A stretch of 64,000 nucleotides of DNA from Geoanaerobacter pelophilus (GCF_018476885.1 NZ_JAHCVJ010000001.1:682001-746000), one strand, 5' to 3'; positions 10,009-19,334 are shown, counted from the stretch's first letter. Program-made: numbers and translations. The notes: generated by a model not told the origin, from the letters alone.

Positions 10009-13000
10009 TCAACTGCAGCAGATCACTCCCTGGCTGACAATGTCCGCCATCAGCCGGAACTCCCCTGCCAGGTCCACAACCCGCACATATTCGGCAAGCC
10101 CGGCATCGTCGGGGAGCAGGTCGGCCAGACGGTTGGGGAGCTGCGACAGCAGCCGTTCATTGGTCAGGCACCCCTTTTCCTCTGGATACACGGCAACATA
10201 GAAGATCCCCGACTCCACCAGGTCCTGGAAAAAGTGCGAGCCGAAAGAAAGCTCCGGTGCCAGGCTTCCCAAGGAAAATGCCTGTTCGGCAAGGGCCGCC
10301 ATCCGGTCAATCTCGGCAAAGCGCACCGGCACCCCCATCTCCGGCGTAGTGGTGCCGAGTCGACCGGGAGCCATCAGCAGCGTCGGCAGCTCCTCGCGCG
10401 ACGGGATCAACCGGTTGAGACGCCCTACGATCCGGGCGATTTCATAGCGCTCGTTCAACGGCAAGGCCAGGAAGGCGCCGCTGGGGATATGGATCACCCT
10501 TCGGATCGGCATATGGATGCTGCCACCCAGGAAATGCCCCTGGGAGCGGAAAAGCACGGCATCTTCCGGCAGGTCGCCGGGAATCTCGACCCTTTGAACC
10601 TGCACTCCCCTAGTCTGCAGCGGCCGGCACTGGACCAGGTTCAGCCTCAGCCCGCCGCTCGACGACGAGGTAGCGGTAAACTCGACGTCCACCGGGTAAT
10701 TATAGGCCCGTTCCAGGGTGGCCAGGAGCCGCCCCATGACCTCCGGGAAATCCTGGCCGCTAAGAAGCCGGTCAAAGGTCAGCCCTTTTTCGACTCCTCT
10801 CCCCCCGCGCCGCGGCAGCGTGGTGCCGTATGACCGGTACACCTCCGGCAGCTCCACCCCTTCGGCCAGCAACGTGGAGATCGGCATGGTGCGGCACTCG
10901 TTCTCCTCGATGTCCAGCAGGTCGATCTGCCGCTGGCAGAACCGCTGGCCGCTCTCAGGAGTGCCGAACGGAACCATGGTCGGATGATCCAGCGAGACAA
11001 TCCGGGTATAATCGCCTGCTACCCGCGCCGTGGCACGGGTTCCCAGGCCGAATACCAGCCGCAGCATCCCGGCATGAGGATCTACCGACTCATCCCAGAC
11101 AAAGGTATTGTAAGAAAGGCCGACCCCGGCAATCTCAGGGAAGAAATAGCGGCCATGGTAGGCACCGGCAACCCGCTGTACCAGAAGCGCCATCTGCTCC
11201 TCCTGGCGGTCCAGCCCCCGCTGCAGCCGATACTGCAGGGCATCTTCGCTCATGGTGCTGGCATAGGCCAGCCGTACCGCCTCTTCGAACTGGCAGTAAC
11301 GCTCCTCCGGGGTCCCCTGGTTGACACAGAAGAAGCTGCCATACTTGCCGGCAAAGGCATTGCCGAAACCGTCTTCCTGCAGGCTGCTGAGCCGCACAAT
11401 GATCGGGTACTGGCCGAAGTACTCCAGCAGCTTCTGAAACTCCTCGCAGATCCCGGCCGGGAAAGAGCCGAGCAGCAAAAGCTTGCGGAGCTTGGCCGCC
11501 CCTTCCAGGTAGCCCTCCGGACTCTTGTGCTCCATGAACACCTTCCACCAGCCGTTATGCACCAGATAGGTGTGAAACAGGTCCGAGCCGATGAAGAACG
11601 AATCATGGGGTTCAAGCACGCCGCTCCAGTCAAAATCCTGGTCCCGCTCCAAGATGGCCCTGGCAACAACCATCCCAGCGGCCTTGCCGCCGATGTAGCC
11701 GGTGCCGATCATCCGTTCCTTGATCCAGAGAAAGTCCTCCAGCGTTACATGGCGCCGCGCCAGCGCCAGCATCCGCTTATCCGAGCCGAACAGTAGTCGG
11801 CAGAGATTGTCCACCATTGCCTGACGGCTCCGGTCGCTCCCCTTGCCGCGAGCCAGCTTCCTGGCCTTCATGAACAGCCATTCCCAATGATCGATATGCG
11901 GCACCGCTTTTTCCGTCCTGGTGCCATGCAGCCCGATAAACAGCGTGGAAGCGTCGCAGCTCGCCTTGACCGGCTCGAAGCGGTCGCCCTGATGACGGTG
12001 CGGCAGGAACATGGTCGGGGAAGAACGGCGCCAGACCTTGAGCGGATGCAGGATCGACTCCCCCTCAAAACTGTGCAGGTCGAGCAGCAGCTGGGTGGTG
12101 GAGCGGATCCGGGCAATGGTCGAAAAAGGGTGAGTCCCCCGGATCAGGGGGAAGTAGGCGATGGTGTCCAGCTCAAACAGGTAGGGACAGGTCACTGAGA
12201 AGAAATTGCCGATCATGGCATCGGTGGCCCAGGCGTCAAGCAGGCTTGACAGGCAGTCGAAAAGGTAAAATGCCTCCCGCCCCTCCTGACCGATGATCTC
12301 GTGGAGCTTGACGGTAAACGATTCAAAACCACGCAGGGCATCGAGGTTGTGGACCGTAACTTGTGGCAAGTTTTCCACCAGCGGCTCGTGGCCGGCAAAG
12401 CGGATATACACGACCCGCCGGCCGGCAGCAAGTGCAGATGCCACAAACGGCCGGACATAGGCATGGAAGTCTTCGATCCGGTCAACGCGCCAGACTACGT
12501 TATCCCCGAGCCGCAGTCCGCCGAGGATCGAGTCGAGACCGGGCAGACCGGTGGTGACGAATCCGGCAGGCTTATCCTGATCCGGCGCGTCCGGGCTTAC
12601 CGGCTCAGGCTCGAACCGCTCCTCCCGGTAACAGGCCAGCTCCTGGCTGACAATATCGGCCAACAGGGTAAACCGTTCCGGCAAGTCCACAATGCGGATC
12701 ACCTCGGCAAAGCGGGCATCGTCGGGCAGCAGCTCTTCCAGGCGATTCGGCAGCGCTGCCAGCAGTCCGTCGTTCAGGAAGCACCCTTTCCGCTCCGGGT
12801 GCAGGGCCACATAAAATATCCCCGACTCCACCAGATCCTGGAAGAAATGGGAACCGAACGACAGCTCCGGCATCAGGCCGCCTGCGGAAAAGGCAACTTC
12901 CGCCAGCACGCTCACTGAATTGAACTCGGCGAACCGCACCGGAACCCCGAGCGACGGGGTGGTAGTCCCCCATCTCCCCGGCCCCATCAGCAGCGTCGGC

Positions 13001-14430
13001 AGCTCTTCCCGCGACGGGATCATCCGGTTGAGGCGGCCAATGATCCGTGCCAGCTCGTATTTGTCGGACAGGGTCAGGGAGGTGTACCGTTCCGGATCGA
13101 CCGAGATCACCCGCTGCAACGGCTGGACAATGCTCCCGCCCATGAAGCTCCCCCGCGACCGGAACAGCGAATCCTCATCGGGTCTGAGCGGTATCTCCAC
13201 CCGCATCGACTGCACGCCGCGGGTCTGAAGCGGCCGGCACTGGACGATATTGATTGCCAGGTTGCGTTCATCAATGAAATTGCCGGTAAACTCCACATCC
13301 ACCGGATAGCCGTAGGTCTTTTCCAGGGTAGCCAGCAACCGGCGCATGGTCTCGCTAAAGCCGGTCCGGGTCAGGAGCCGCTCAAAGGTCACGATCAGGC
13401 CGGAAACGTCCCGGTTACCGAACAGCTCCAGCGGCAGCCGGTGTTCCTGGCCAAGGAGCTCCCGCAGGGAGATGGTGCGGATGTCATTTGCCGCAATATC
13501 CAGCAGGTCCACATCCCGCTGGGTAAAACGCCGCAGGTCATCCTGGTCACCCATCGGCAGCAGCATCGGCTGGTCCAGGGAGACGATCCGCGGATAGTCC
13601 CCCTCCACGCGGTCAACCGCCCTGGTGCCCAGCCCGACGACCATCCGGAGCATCCCGGCAGTCGGGTCGATGGATGGGTGCCAGACAAAGGTGTTATAGG
13701 AGATGCCAACCCCGGCAAAGGCCGGGAAGAAATAGTCCCCCTGCCGCCTGCCGGACACGCGCTGCACCAGGATTGCCATCCGCTCTTCCCGGCTGGCAAG
13801 ACCGCGCCGCAAACGGTACTGCAGCGCCTCCTCGCTCATGGTGCTGAGGTAAATCCGCCGCACCGCTGCCTCGAACTGCAGCAAGCGCTGTTCCAGGGGA
13901 CCCTGGTTGACGCAGAAGAAACTGTCGTACTTGCCGGCAAAGGCGTTGCCGAAGCCGTCTTCCATAAGGCTTGAGGAACGGGCAATGATCGGGAACTGGC
14001 CGTAATGGTCCAGCATCCTGCGGAACTCGGCGCGGATCGTTGGTGGGAATTCCCCTTCCGGGAACAGGTCGCGCAGCCGGGCAGCGCCGCTCAGATAGCC
14101 GGCCTCGCTCCGCTGCTCGCGCATGATATCGAGCCAACCGTTGTGCTCGATAAAGGCGTCAAAGACATCGGTGCCGACGAAAAAAGAGTCGTGCGGCTCC
14201 AGCATCTGCTCCCAGCCGCCGTCCCGGTCAGCCCGGAGGATGGCCCGGCTCAGCAGCATGCCGACCGCCTTGCCGCCGATGAAGCCGCTGCCGATGATAC
14301 GCGCCTTGATTGCCTGCAAATCGTCGAGAGAGAAATAACGGCGGACCAGGGCCAGCATCCGCTCTTCGCGCCCCATGAACTGGGCGCAGAGGTCATCTTT
14401 GGTAGGATTGGCAGAGGTATCGGATTTCAC
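10009..14430 (-). CDS. Duplicated PEP/pyruvate-binding (PPDK_N-like) protein with central KaiC-like domain
   Basis: 1473 residues from a GTG at 14430. Residues ~20-600 and ~880-1473 are two copies of one module related to the ATP-binding half of PEP synthase/PPDK. Both carry GGKA.GM...RAIL, LEPHDSFF.G.D, DGFGNAFAGKY.SFFCVNQG, ALQYRL.RGL, GVG.SYNTFVW and DVEFT...QCRPLQTRGVQ. Between them (~625-850) lies a KaiC-like domain beginning GFVTTGLPGLDSILGGLRLGD, where the usual P-loop is replaced by VDRIEDF, so ATP binding there is doubtful. The mobile phospho-His domain and the C-terminal PEP barrel of real PEP synthase are missing, so a full PEP-forming reaction is not expected. The role is unknown; proximity to pgi suggests central carbon metabolism or its regulation. 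Confidence 0.85.
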   Translation of the reverse strand: MKSDTSANPTKDDLCAQFMGREERMLALVRRYFSLDDLQAIKARIIGSGFIGGKAVGMLLSRAILRADRDGGWEQMLEPHDSFFVGTDVFDAFIEHNGWLDIMREQRSEAGYLSGAARLRDLFPEGEFPPTIRAEFRRMLDHYGQFPIIARSSSLMEDGFGNAFAGKYDSFFCVNQGPLEQRLLQFEAAVRRIYLSTMSEEALQYRLRRGLASREERMAILVQRVSGRRQGDYFFPAFAGVGISYNTFVWHPSIDPTAGMLRMVVGLGTRAVDRVEGDYPRIVSLDQPMLLPMGDQDDLRRFTQRDVDLLDIAANDIRTISLRELLGQEHRLPLELFGNRDVSGLIVTFERLLTRTGFSETMRRLLATLEKTYGYPVDVEFTGNFIDERNLAINIVQCRPLQTRGVQSMRVEIPLRPDEDSLFRSRGSFMGGSIVQPLQRVISVDPERYTSLTLSDKYELARIIGRLNRMIPSREELPTLLMGPGRWGTTTPSLGVPVRFAEFNSVSVLAEVAFSAGGLMPELSFGSHFFQDLVESGIFYVALHPERKGCFLNDGLLAALPNRLEELLPDDARFAEVIRIVDLPERFTLLADIVSQELACYREERFEPEPVSPDAPDQDKPAGFVTTGLPGLDSILGGLRLGDNVVWRVDRIEDFHAYVRPFVASALAAGRRVVYIRFAGHEPLVENLPQVTVHNLDALRGFESFTVKLHEIIGQEGREAFYLFDCLSSLLDAWATDAMIGNFFSVTCPYLFELDTIAYFPLIRGTHPFSTIARIRSTTQLLLDLHSFEGESILHPLKVWRRSSPTMFLPHRHQGDRFEPVKASCDASTLFIGLHGTRTEKAVPHIDHWEWLFMKARKLARGKGSDRSRQAMVDNLCRLLFGSDKRMLALARRHVTLEDFLWIKERMIGTGYIGGKAAGMVVARAILERDQDFDWSGVLEPHDSFFIGSDLFHTYLVHNGWWKVFMEHKSPEGYLEGAAKLRKLLLLGSFPAGICEEFQKLLEYFGQYPIIVRLSSLQEDGFGNAFAGKYGSFFCVNQGTPEERYCQFEEAVRLAYASTMSEDALQYRLQRGLDRQEEQMALLVQRVAGAYHGRYFFPEIAGVGLSYNTFVWDESVDPHAGMLRLVFGLGTRATARVAGDYTRIVSLDHPTMVPFGTPESGQRFCQRQIDLLDIEENECRTMPISTLLAEGVELPEVYRSYGTTLPRRGGRGVEKGLTFDRLLSGQDFPEVMGRLLATLERAYNYPVDVEFTATSSSSGGLRLNLVQCRPLQTRGVQVQRVEIPGDLPEDAVLFRSQGHFLGGSIHMPIRRVIHIPSGAFLALPLNERYEIARIVGRLNRLIPSREELPTLLMAPGRLGTTTPEMGVPVRFAEIDRMAALAEQAFSLGSLAPELSFGSHFFQDLVESGIFYVAVYPEEKGCLTNERLLSQLPNRLADLLPDDAGLAEYVRVVDLAGEFRLMADIVSQGVICCS

Positions 14431-14515
14431 GGAAGCTCTTTCAAATTTTCATTATTGGAGCGCAGATCAAGCGACAGAAGGATTTCGTCTTTCCCGCACG
14501 TAATGGTGGTCGCAT

Positions 14516-14543
14516 GTAGGGGCGGTTCGCGAACCGCCCCTAC
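14516..14543. repeat. REP palindrome, copy 1
   Basis: A perfect 28-bp palindrome: GTAGGGGCGGTTCG followed by its exact reverse complement. It is the same element as copies at 15243, 15532 and 15858. It lies in the 275-bp gap between two minus-strand genes. The flank GGATTTCGTCTTT...GCATGTAGG also appears before copy 3, so the repeated unit extends beyond the palindrome. Confidence 0.9.
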
Positions 14544-14705
14544 GTCATAGACCATTTTACCCTAAGATCTCGGGATGTCTTGTAACCGTCCCAGAAATTC
14601 CCTCATTGGATTCTTGAAATGCCATATATTTCCGTGATTGCGTGACAGGGCAAGATGTACCAGCTAAGCTCAGCGAAGCCAGTGTGTCGCCGCTAGTTAT
14701 TCGGT

Positions 14706-15068
14706 TTAATCAACACAGACTTCTTTTGCTGAGCCGGCTTCAAGTATTTTATTGCATCCTACAAGATAAACACTTCCAGAGCATTTACCCTTTGTAAAGG
14801 AGAGGATACCAAATATTTTGCTGCTCAAGCAGTACCCTTCGCATTCAGAGGAATCCGAGCAACTTTTACCTTTATCTTTGGTTGGCAAATCACAAATCTT
14901 AGGCCGTTGGTTACCTGGCATCCCTGGCGACCACCACGTTCCCCCAAGTTTGCGACACTCAGCTTCAGTTTTAATCTGAGATTGTTTATGTTCTTTTATC
15001 TCAAACGCGCCAGCAGTCCCGACAGTAATGGCTAAAAACAAAACAAGGACAAAAATACGAGATGGCAT
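14706..15068 (-). CDS. Small cysteine-rich secreted protein
   Basis: 120 residues from ATG 15068, behind AAAGGGAAA. An N-terminal signal peptide (MPSRIFVLVLFLAITVGTAGA) is followed by a mature domain with nine Cys, including CSDSSECEGYCL, and CRKLGGTWWSPGMPGNQRPKIC. The spacing suggests a disulfide-bonded periplasmic or exported protein. It is lower in GC than its neighbours and lies beside the REP/RAYT island, which hints at acquired DNA. I recognise no named family. Confidence 0.7.
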   Translation of the reverse strand: MPSRIFVLVLFLAITVGTAGAFEIKEHKQSQIKTEAECRKLGGTWWSPGMPGNQRPKICDLPTKDKGKSCSDSSECEGYCLSSKIFGILSFTKGKCSGSVYLVGCNKILEAGSAKEVCVD

Positions 15069-15242
15069 GCTTTCCCTTTCAATTTCTTGCACCTAACAAA
15101 TATATGCCCCCATGGCATCTAGCATTATATGCTTTGGAGTCTCCAAAAGAAATTTCAGTTAAATCAATCTCATTGTCAAAAGCTTACGACATGTAACATA
15201 TCAGCGGGAAGGGGTCAAACGGTGATAGGTGGCGGGGTTGTT

Positions 15243-15270
15243 GTAGGGGCGGTTCGCGAACCGCCCCTAC
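15243..15270. repeat. REP palindrome, copy 2
   Basis: A perfect 28-bp copy of the palindrome seen at 14516, located 38 bp beyond the stop codon of the RAYT transposase gene. It forms the downstream flank of that gene. Confidence 0.9.
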
Positions 15271-15307
15271 CAATCGTACAACAACCGATCACACAATTAA
15301 TTGCGGC

Positions 15308-15838
15308 CTACTGACATGCCGGATTTTCCTTATCAAATTCCCATTTTAACGGGTTGTTGATTATATATTCCTGAGCCCGAGTCAATTCATCTTCGTTGCG
15401 GATCACCCGTTCGTAATAGTTGCGCTGCCAGACAGTACAGCCGGGGTTGTTGCGAATGATGTTTATCTGCTTGGTTGATACGGTCTTGAATGCCCCGATC
15501 AAACGACCCAGGGATTTCGTCTTTTCAGCATGTAGGAGCGGTTCGCGAACCGCCCCTACGTTGTTAATCACGATGATTCCATGAAGATGATTCGGCATTA
15601 CCACAGATCCTTCTAACGCAACATAATCGTATTGTGATGCCAACCAATTCCAAGAATCAACAACCACCCGCCCGAAATCATTCAGCAGCATTTTCCCATC
15701 AACAATTTCACCGAACAGGCATTCCCGTTGCCAGGCGCATATGGTCACGAAATAGGCACCGGATTGTGAATAATCGTAATTCTTCAGGCGGATGGAACGA
15801 CGGTGGTGGATGTCGCGATTGAAAATCATGTTACCCAT
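15308..15838 (-). CDS. REP-associated tyrosine transposase (RAYT), IS200/Y1 family
   Basis: 176 residues. It belongs to the HUH/Y1 transposase superfamily: MPNHLHGII supplies the HUH pair (H84, H86), and WQRNYYERVIRNEDEL carries the candidate catalytic Tyr (Y141/Y142). The opening RRSIRLKNYDYSQSGAYFVTIC is typical of RAYTs. Such proteins cut and move REP palindromes in single-stranded DNA and are usually single-copy, domesticated genes flanked by their REPs. That is the case here, with copies at 15243 and 15858 either side. A third copy lies inside the gene (residues ~94-103, VGAVREPLL), in frame, in the linker after the HUH motif. No strong ribosome site is seen; ATG 15829 is an alternative start. 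Confidence 0.92.
   Translation of the reverse strand: MGNMIFNRDIHHRRSIRLKNYDYSQSGAYFVTICAWQRECLFGEIVDGKMLLNDFGRVVVDSWNWLASQYDYVALEGSVVMPNHLHGIIVINNVGAVREPLLHAEKTKSLGRLIGAFKTVSTKQINIIRNNPGCTVWQRNYYERVIRNEDELTRAQEYIINNPLKWEFDKENPACQ
15532..15559. repeat. REP palindrome, copy 3, inside the RAYT gene
   Basis: GTAGGAGCGGTTCG plus the reverse complement of the canonical arm, so one base (A for G) breaks an otherwise perfect 28-bp palindrome. It lies in frame within the transposase gene. Confidence 0.88.
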
Positions 15839-15857
15839 ATATTGAGGCGGTTCGCAT

Positions 15858-15885
15858 GTAGGGGCGGTTCGCGAACCGCCCCTAC
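15858..15885. repeat. REP palindrome, copy 4, overlapping the stop codon of the GH13-like gene
   Basis: A perfect 28-bp copy. Its terminal CTAC supplies the TAG stop of the minus-strand gene ending at 15882. A half element (GGCGGTTCGCATGTAGG) precedes it from about 15846. It is the upstream flank of the RAYT gene. Confidence 0.9.
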
Positions 15886-18800
15886 GGCTTCAGAAACAGG
15901 TCCACCCGGTAACCGGCAGTCTCGGCCCGTTTCACCAGCGCTGCAGCACCCTTGGCTACCGCTTTTTCCCTGGCAGCGGATACCTTGCCGCTCCTGGCGA
16001 GTCCTGCCTCATTGACCAGAGTAGCCAGCTCCAGCCAGGCGACTAGCAGCTCCCAGCGCTCCTTGACAAACCATTCATGCGGGCCGCTGCTATGGCGGCC
16101 GATAAAGGCCGCGACATTGCGGTCAAGGAGGAGATCTTCCAGCCACTCCTCCTGCTCCTTTACCGGCAGAGCCAGTAGCTCCTGCCAATGAAGCATGGCT
16201 TTGAACAGGCGGATGATGCTCACTACATCAAGAGTTGCCAGCGGGTCATCCACGCCGCCACCCTCGGCATAGAGTTCATCGCGGATCGGCCGGACCAGCC
16301 CGAAGCGCTCCACCAGTTCAGTGGTCACCGCTGGCGGTTCATCCCCCTCTTCCAGTTCACCGATACGGTGCAGGCAGAGCCAGGCAAAGGCCAGCAGTTG
16401 CGCGGTATATCCGGAAACAGGATGCGTTGCTGATTTCCCCTCAGCAAGGCTTTCCAGGTAGAGCAGCTCTTTGGCCACTGCCGTTACAATCGGCTCCGGC
16501 GCACCGGTCAGTAAGGCCAGACCGGCCAGCTCCCCGATAAACCGATGAAGATCGTCTTGGAAGGCGTCCCGGATCTTTTTCAGGCTTTTTGCGTCCAGTT
16601 CACCGAAATCTCCGGTGAGCAGCCCGGCATGGCGATCGAGAATATCCTCCAGACTGTCGAGCAGCGGGCCAAACCTGACCAGCTTCACCTCTTCGTCGAT
16701 GCTCTCCACCGGCCGCCCCTGCAGCTGGTGGCAGAGAGTACCCCAGGTGCCGTATTCGTCGTCCCACACCTCGCGGAAATCCATGAAGGCATGGTATTCG
16801 TACGCCTCCATCTCCACGAACAGCCCCTCATTGAACAGTTCCCGGCCGTTGCGGATATATTCGAGACCGCTGGCATAATCGCGGAAGATGTAGTAGTGCC
16901 GACCATCCCCCTTGAAGCCAAGCGCCTCGCCGAGCAAGGTCTGGCGAAGAACCATCTCTTCACCGTTGCCGGTCCTGACCGCAAAGGCGGTGGAACTCCG
17001 GAGCCAGCCGGCGGTCGAGGCGAAACGGTTGTGGAAGACAATGATCGCCCGGTGTTCGCCGACCCGGTTGGAGTAGGCGTAGACATCCTCGTTGACCGAG
17101 CCGCCCACCCAGAAATCATAGAAGGTGAAGTTGTCGGCCCCGGAGAAGAGCCAGCGGCGGCGCATCAGCGGGAAGATCCGCCGTTCGTGCTCCCGCACCA
17201 GGTGCTCATCCACCGGTTCGTCCCAGTAGGCCCGCTTGTATTCCATGCCGTATTTCTCGTGGAACCCTTCCACCTGGCCGTGGCCGAGCATCGGCAGGCC
17301 GGGCATGGTCACCAGCAGCACGCAGGCGCCGAAATACTTGTTCTCCTTGCCGAACTGCTCCACTGCGGTCTTTTCGTCCGGGTTGTTCATGAAGTTGACG
17401 AAGCGCTGCAGCACCTGGGGGTTGAACTCCAGGACGTTCTTCACGGTCTGGCGGTACTTGGCGTTCTCCTCCATCTTCAGCATGTTCATGAAGGCGCTGT
17501 TATAGACCCGGTGCATCCCAAGGGTCCGGACGAAATACCCTTCCATGAGCCAGAACGCCTCGGCCAGCAGCAGGGTATCGGCAGCCTCAACCGCCACCCG
17601 ATCCACCACCTGGCGCCAGAACTCCTCGGGCATGGCGTTGTCAAACTGCTCCCTGGTCATGCCATGTTCGGCCCGCGATGCCACCCCGCCATGACCGGGC
17701 TGGGGGAACCAGAGCCGCTGGTAATGCTTCTTGGACAGGGTCATGGCAGCATCGAAGCGGATGATCGGGAACATGCGCGCCACGTGGAGGATGGTGCCGG
17801 CAGCTGCCTCGCGCACCTCGGGATTCAGGTAATTGAGCTGGGCCGTGTCGTTCCAGGGGGTGCTGGTGCCGTCGTTGCCGTGGTAGATGTAGCGGGTCCG
17901 GCCGTCCCGGTGATCGTAATACTTGAAGACCACCGCGGCATCGCGCCGCTCCCAGTAGCCGTCCTCGATATGCAGGCTGATCTCCGGCGACGATGACAGG
18001 TCCGGGCCGGTGAAGCTGTAGCCGGGATACGGCGGGTAATCGAGCTGGACGAACCAGTCCGGGTGCTCCAGGATCCATTTGGAGTAAATGCCGGTGTGGT
18101 TCGGCACCATGTCGCTGGCCAGCCTTATGCCACGCTGCAGCGCCCGCTCCTTGAGGTTCCAGAGCGCCGGCTCGCCCCCTAAGTCATGGGCAATAGTGTA
18201 GTCAAAGAGGGAATAGGCAGAGGAAATGGCTTCCGGATTGCCGCAGAGCTGCTTGATCCGCTGGGACGCGGGCGACCGCTCCCAGATGCCGATCAGCCAG
18301 AGCCCGGTGACTCCCCAGCGGGCCAGACGGTCCAGTTCGGCGTCCGGAATCCGGTCAAGAGTCCTGATCTCTTCACCATACTCACTGGAGAGCTGCCCCA
18401 GCCAGACGTAGACCATCTTGGCCAGCAGCACCACGTTCGGCATCCAGTCAGTATCGGCGGAAAACCGCTCCGGCTCCGGGTAATAATCGTTGACCCCGCT
18501 CCCGGGACCGAACTCCAGGACATCGATTCCGCCCGGCTCGCCACGAGGGGCAAAGACCCGGCTCTCCTGCTCGACAATGGCAAAAACGGTCTGGATCTCG
18601 ACCAGGAGATCCTTGGGAAGGACCGCCTGCCACTCGCGACGGATGAAGGCCAGCTGGTCGTACAAGGAATTGGGCGCAGCCTTCAGCGGGAGACGCAGCA
18701 GTTCGGCCAGCGGCAGATCGAACGGCGCCACCGGCGGCGCCTTGATCAGCTCCCGTTCTATACCGGAACATGCCTGCAGATAATGGCTGGTAGCGACCAG

Positions 18801-19334
18801 CTCGCTATCGTCCAGGATCTCCCGGAAACTGTCGATTGCCCTGTTCTCGGCAGCGACCCTGATGAGCAGCATTTCCCGGAACAGCTGATAGTTGCGCTGA
18901 TCGCGCCCCTCGGAGGCATTCAGCCAAGTCGCGAAATCCAGATAGCTGTCAGCAAGCACTGCCTCGGGTGGGAAGATTTCACCGAACCGGACCGCCAGCG
19001 AGGTAAATTCCGGAGAGTCCAAGGGAAAACCGCTCTTTTCCAGGAGTATCGACAGCAGTCCCGGCTCCTGCTCGAAGAAATAACGATCGCAGATAATGCG
19101 GTAGACGCGATTCAGCAGCGCATAAAGATTCAGAGCCCCTGCCTGGACCGGCTCGCCTTTCCGGCCGGGCCTTGCTGAGATGCGAGCGGCAAGCTCCCGG
19201 AAAAACATGACAACCGGGAGCTGCTGACTACGAATCCCTTGTGTGACCTCGGCAAGCCCCAAGGCGTGCCACGATGCACGATTTACCTGGATTTCGTATG
19301 AAAAATATTCCGTAAGTTTGTTCTCTGGGGACAT
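15882..19334 (-). CDS. Large GH13-like (alpha-amylase superfamily) protein with long N- and C-terminal extensions
   Basis: 1150 residues from ATG 19334 after AGAGGAACC. Residues ~310-830 hold an alpha-amylase-type barrel. Region I is DMVPNHTG (~408), region II with the nucleophile Asp is IRFDAAMTL (~525), region III with the acid Glu is LLLAEAFW (~590), and the region-IV equivalent is FMNNPDE (~650), where the usual NHD reads NPD. The three acidic residues are therefore kept but the transition-state His is Pro. About 300 residues precede the barrel and about 320 mostly helical residues follow it; neither part matches a family I know. There is no signal peptide, so it is probably cytoplasmic. 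An alpha-glucan or trehalose-type substrate is a guess. The stop codon lies within a REP. Confidence 0.82.
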   Translation of the reverse strand: MSPENKLTEYFSYEIQVNRASWHALGLAEVTQGIRSQQLPVVMFFRELAARISARPGRKGEPVQAGALNLYALLNRVYRIICDRYFFEQEPGLLSILLEKSGFPLDSPEFTSLAVRFGEIFPPEAVLADSYLDFATWLNASEGRDQRNYQLFREMLLIRVAAENRAIDSFREILDDSELVATSHYLQACSGIERELIKAPPVAPFDLPLAELLRLPLKAAPNSLYDQLAFIRREWQAVLPKDLLVEIQTVFAIVEQESRVFAPRGEPGGIDVLEFGPGSGVNDYYPEPERFSADTDWMPNVVLLAKMVYVWLGQLSSEYGEEIRTLDRIPDAELDRLARWGVTGLWLIGIWERSPASQRIKQLCGNPEAISSAYSLFDYTIAHDLGGEPALWNLKERALQRGIRLASDMVPNHTGIYSKWILEHPDWFVQLDYPPYPGYSFTGPDLSSSPEISLHIEDGYWERRDAAVVFKYYDHRDGRTRYIYHGNDGTSTPWNDTAQLNYLNPEVREAAAGTILHVARMFPIIRFDAAMTLSKKHYQRLWFPQPGHGGVASRAEHGMTREQFDNAMPEEFWRQVVDRVAVEAADTLLLAEAFWLMEGYFVRTLGMHRVYNSAFMNMLKMEENAKYRQTVKNVLEFNPQVLQRFVNFMNNPDEKTAVEQFGKENKYFGACVLLVTMPGLPMLGHGQVEGFHEKYGMEYKRAYWDEPVDEHLVREHERRIFPLMRRRWLFSGADNFTFYDFWVGGSVNEDVYAYSNRVGEHRAIIVFHNRFASTAGWLRSSTAFAVRTGNGEEMVLRQTLLGEALGFKGDGRHYYIFRDYASGLEYIRNGRELFNEGLFVEMEAYEYHAFMDFREVWDDEYGTWGTLCHQLQGRPVESIDEEVKLVRFGPLLDSLEDILDRHAGLLTGDFGELDAKSLKKIRDAFQDDLHRFIGELAGLALLTGAPEPIVTAVAKELLYLESLAEGKSATHPVSGYTAQLLAFAWLCLHRIGELEEGDEPPAVTTELVERFGLVRPIRDELYAEGGGVDDPLATLDVVSIIRLFKAMLHWQELLALPVKEQEEWLEDLLLDRNVAAFIGRHSSGPHEWFVKERWELLVAWLELATLVNEAGLARSGKVSAAREKAVAKGAAALVKRAETAGYRVDLFLKP

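Noticed and set aside
10009-14430. Annotating the 1473-residue protein as PEP synthase (ppsA)
   Set aside because: Both copies lack the mobile phospho-His domain and the C-terminal PEP/pyruvate-binding barrel.
14516-15885. Reading the 28-bp palindromes as terminal inverted repeats of an insertion sequence
   Set aside because: They are self-palindromes occurring outside, beside and inside the gene; IS200/RAYT-type transposases do not use terminal inverted repeats.
16545-17996. 483-codon plus-strand frame opposite the GH13-like gene
   Set aside because: It mirrors high-GC third-codon bias of the real gene; His/Pro/Gln-rich and without domain motifs.
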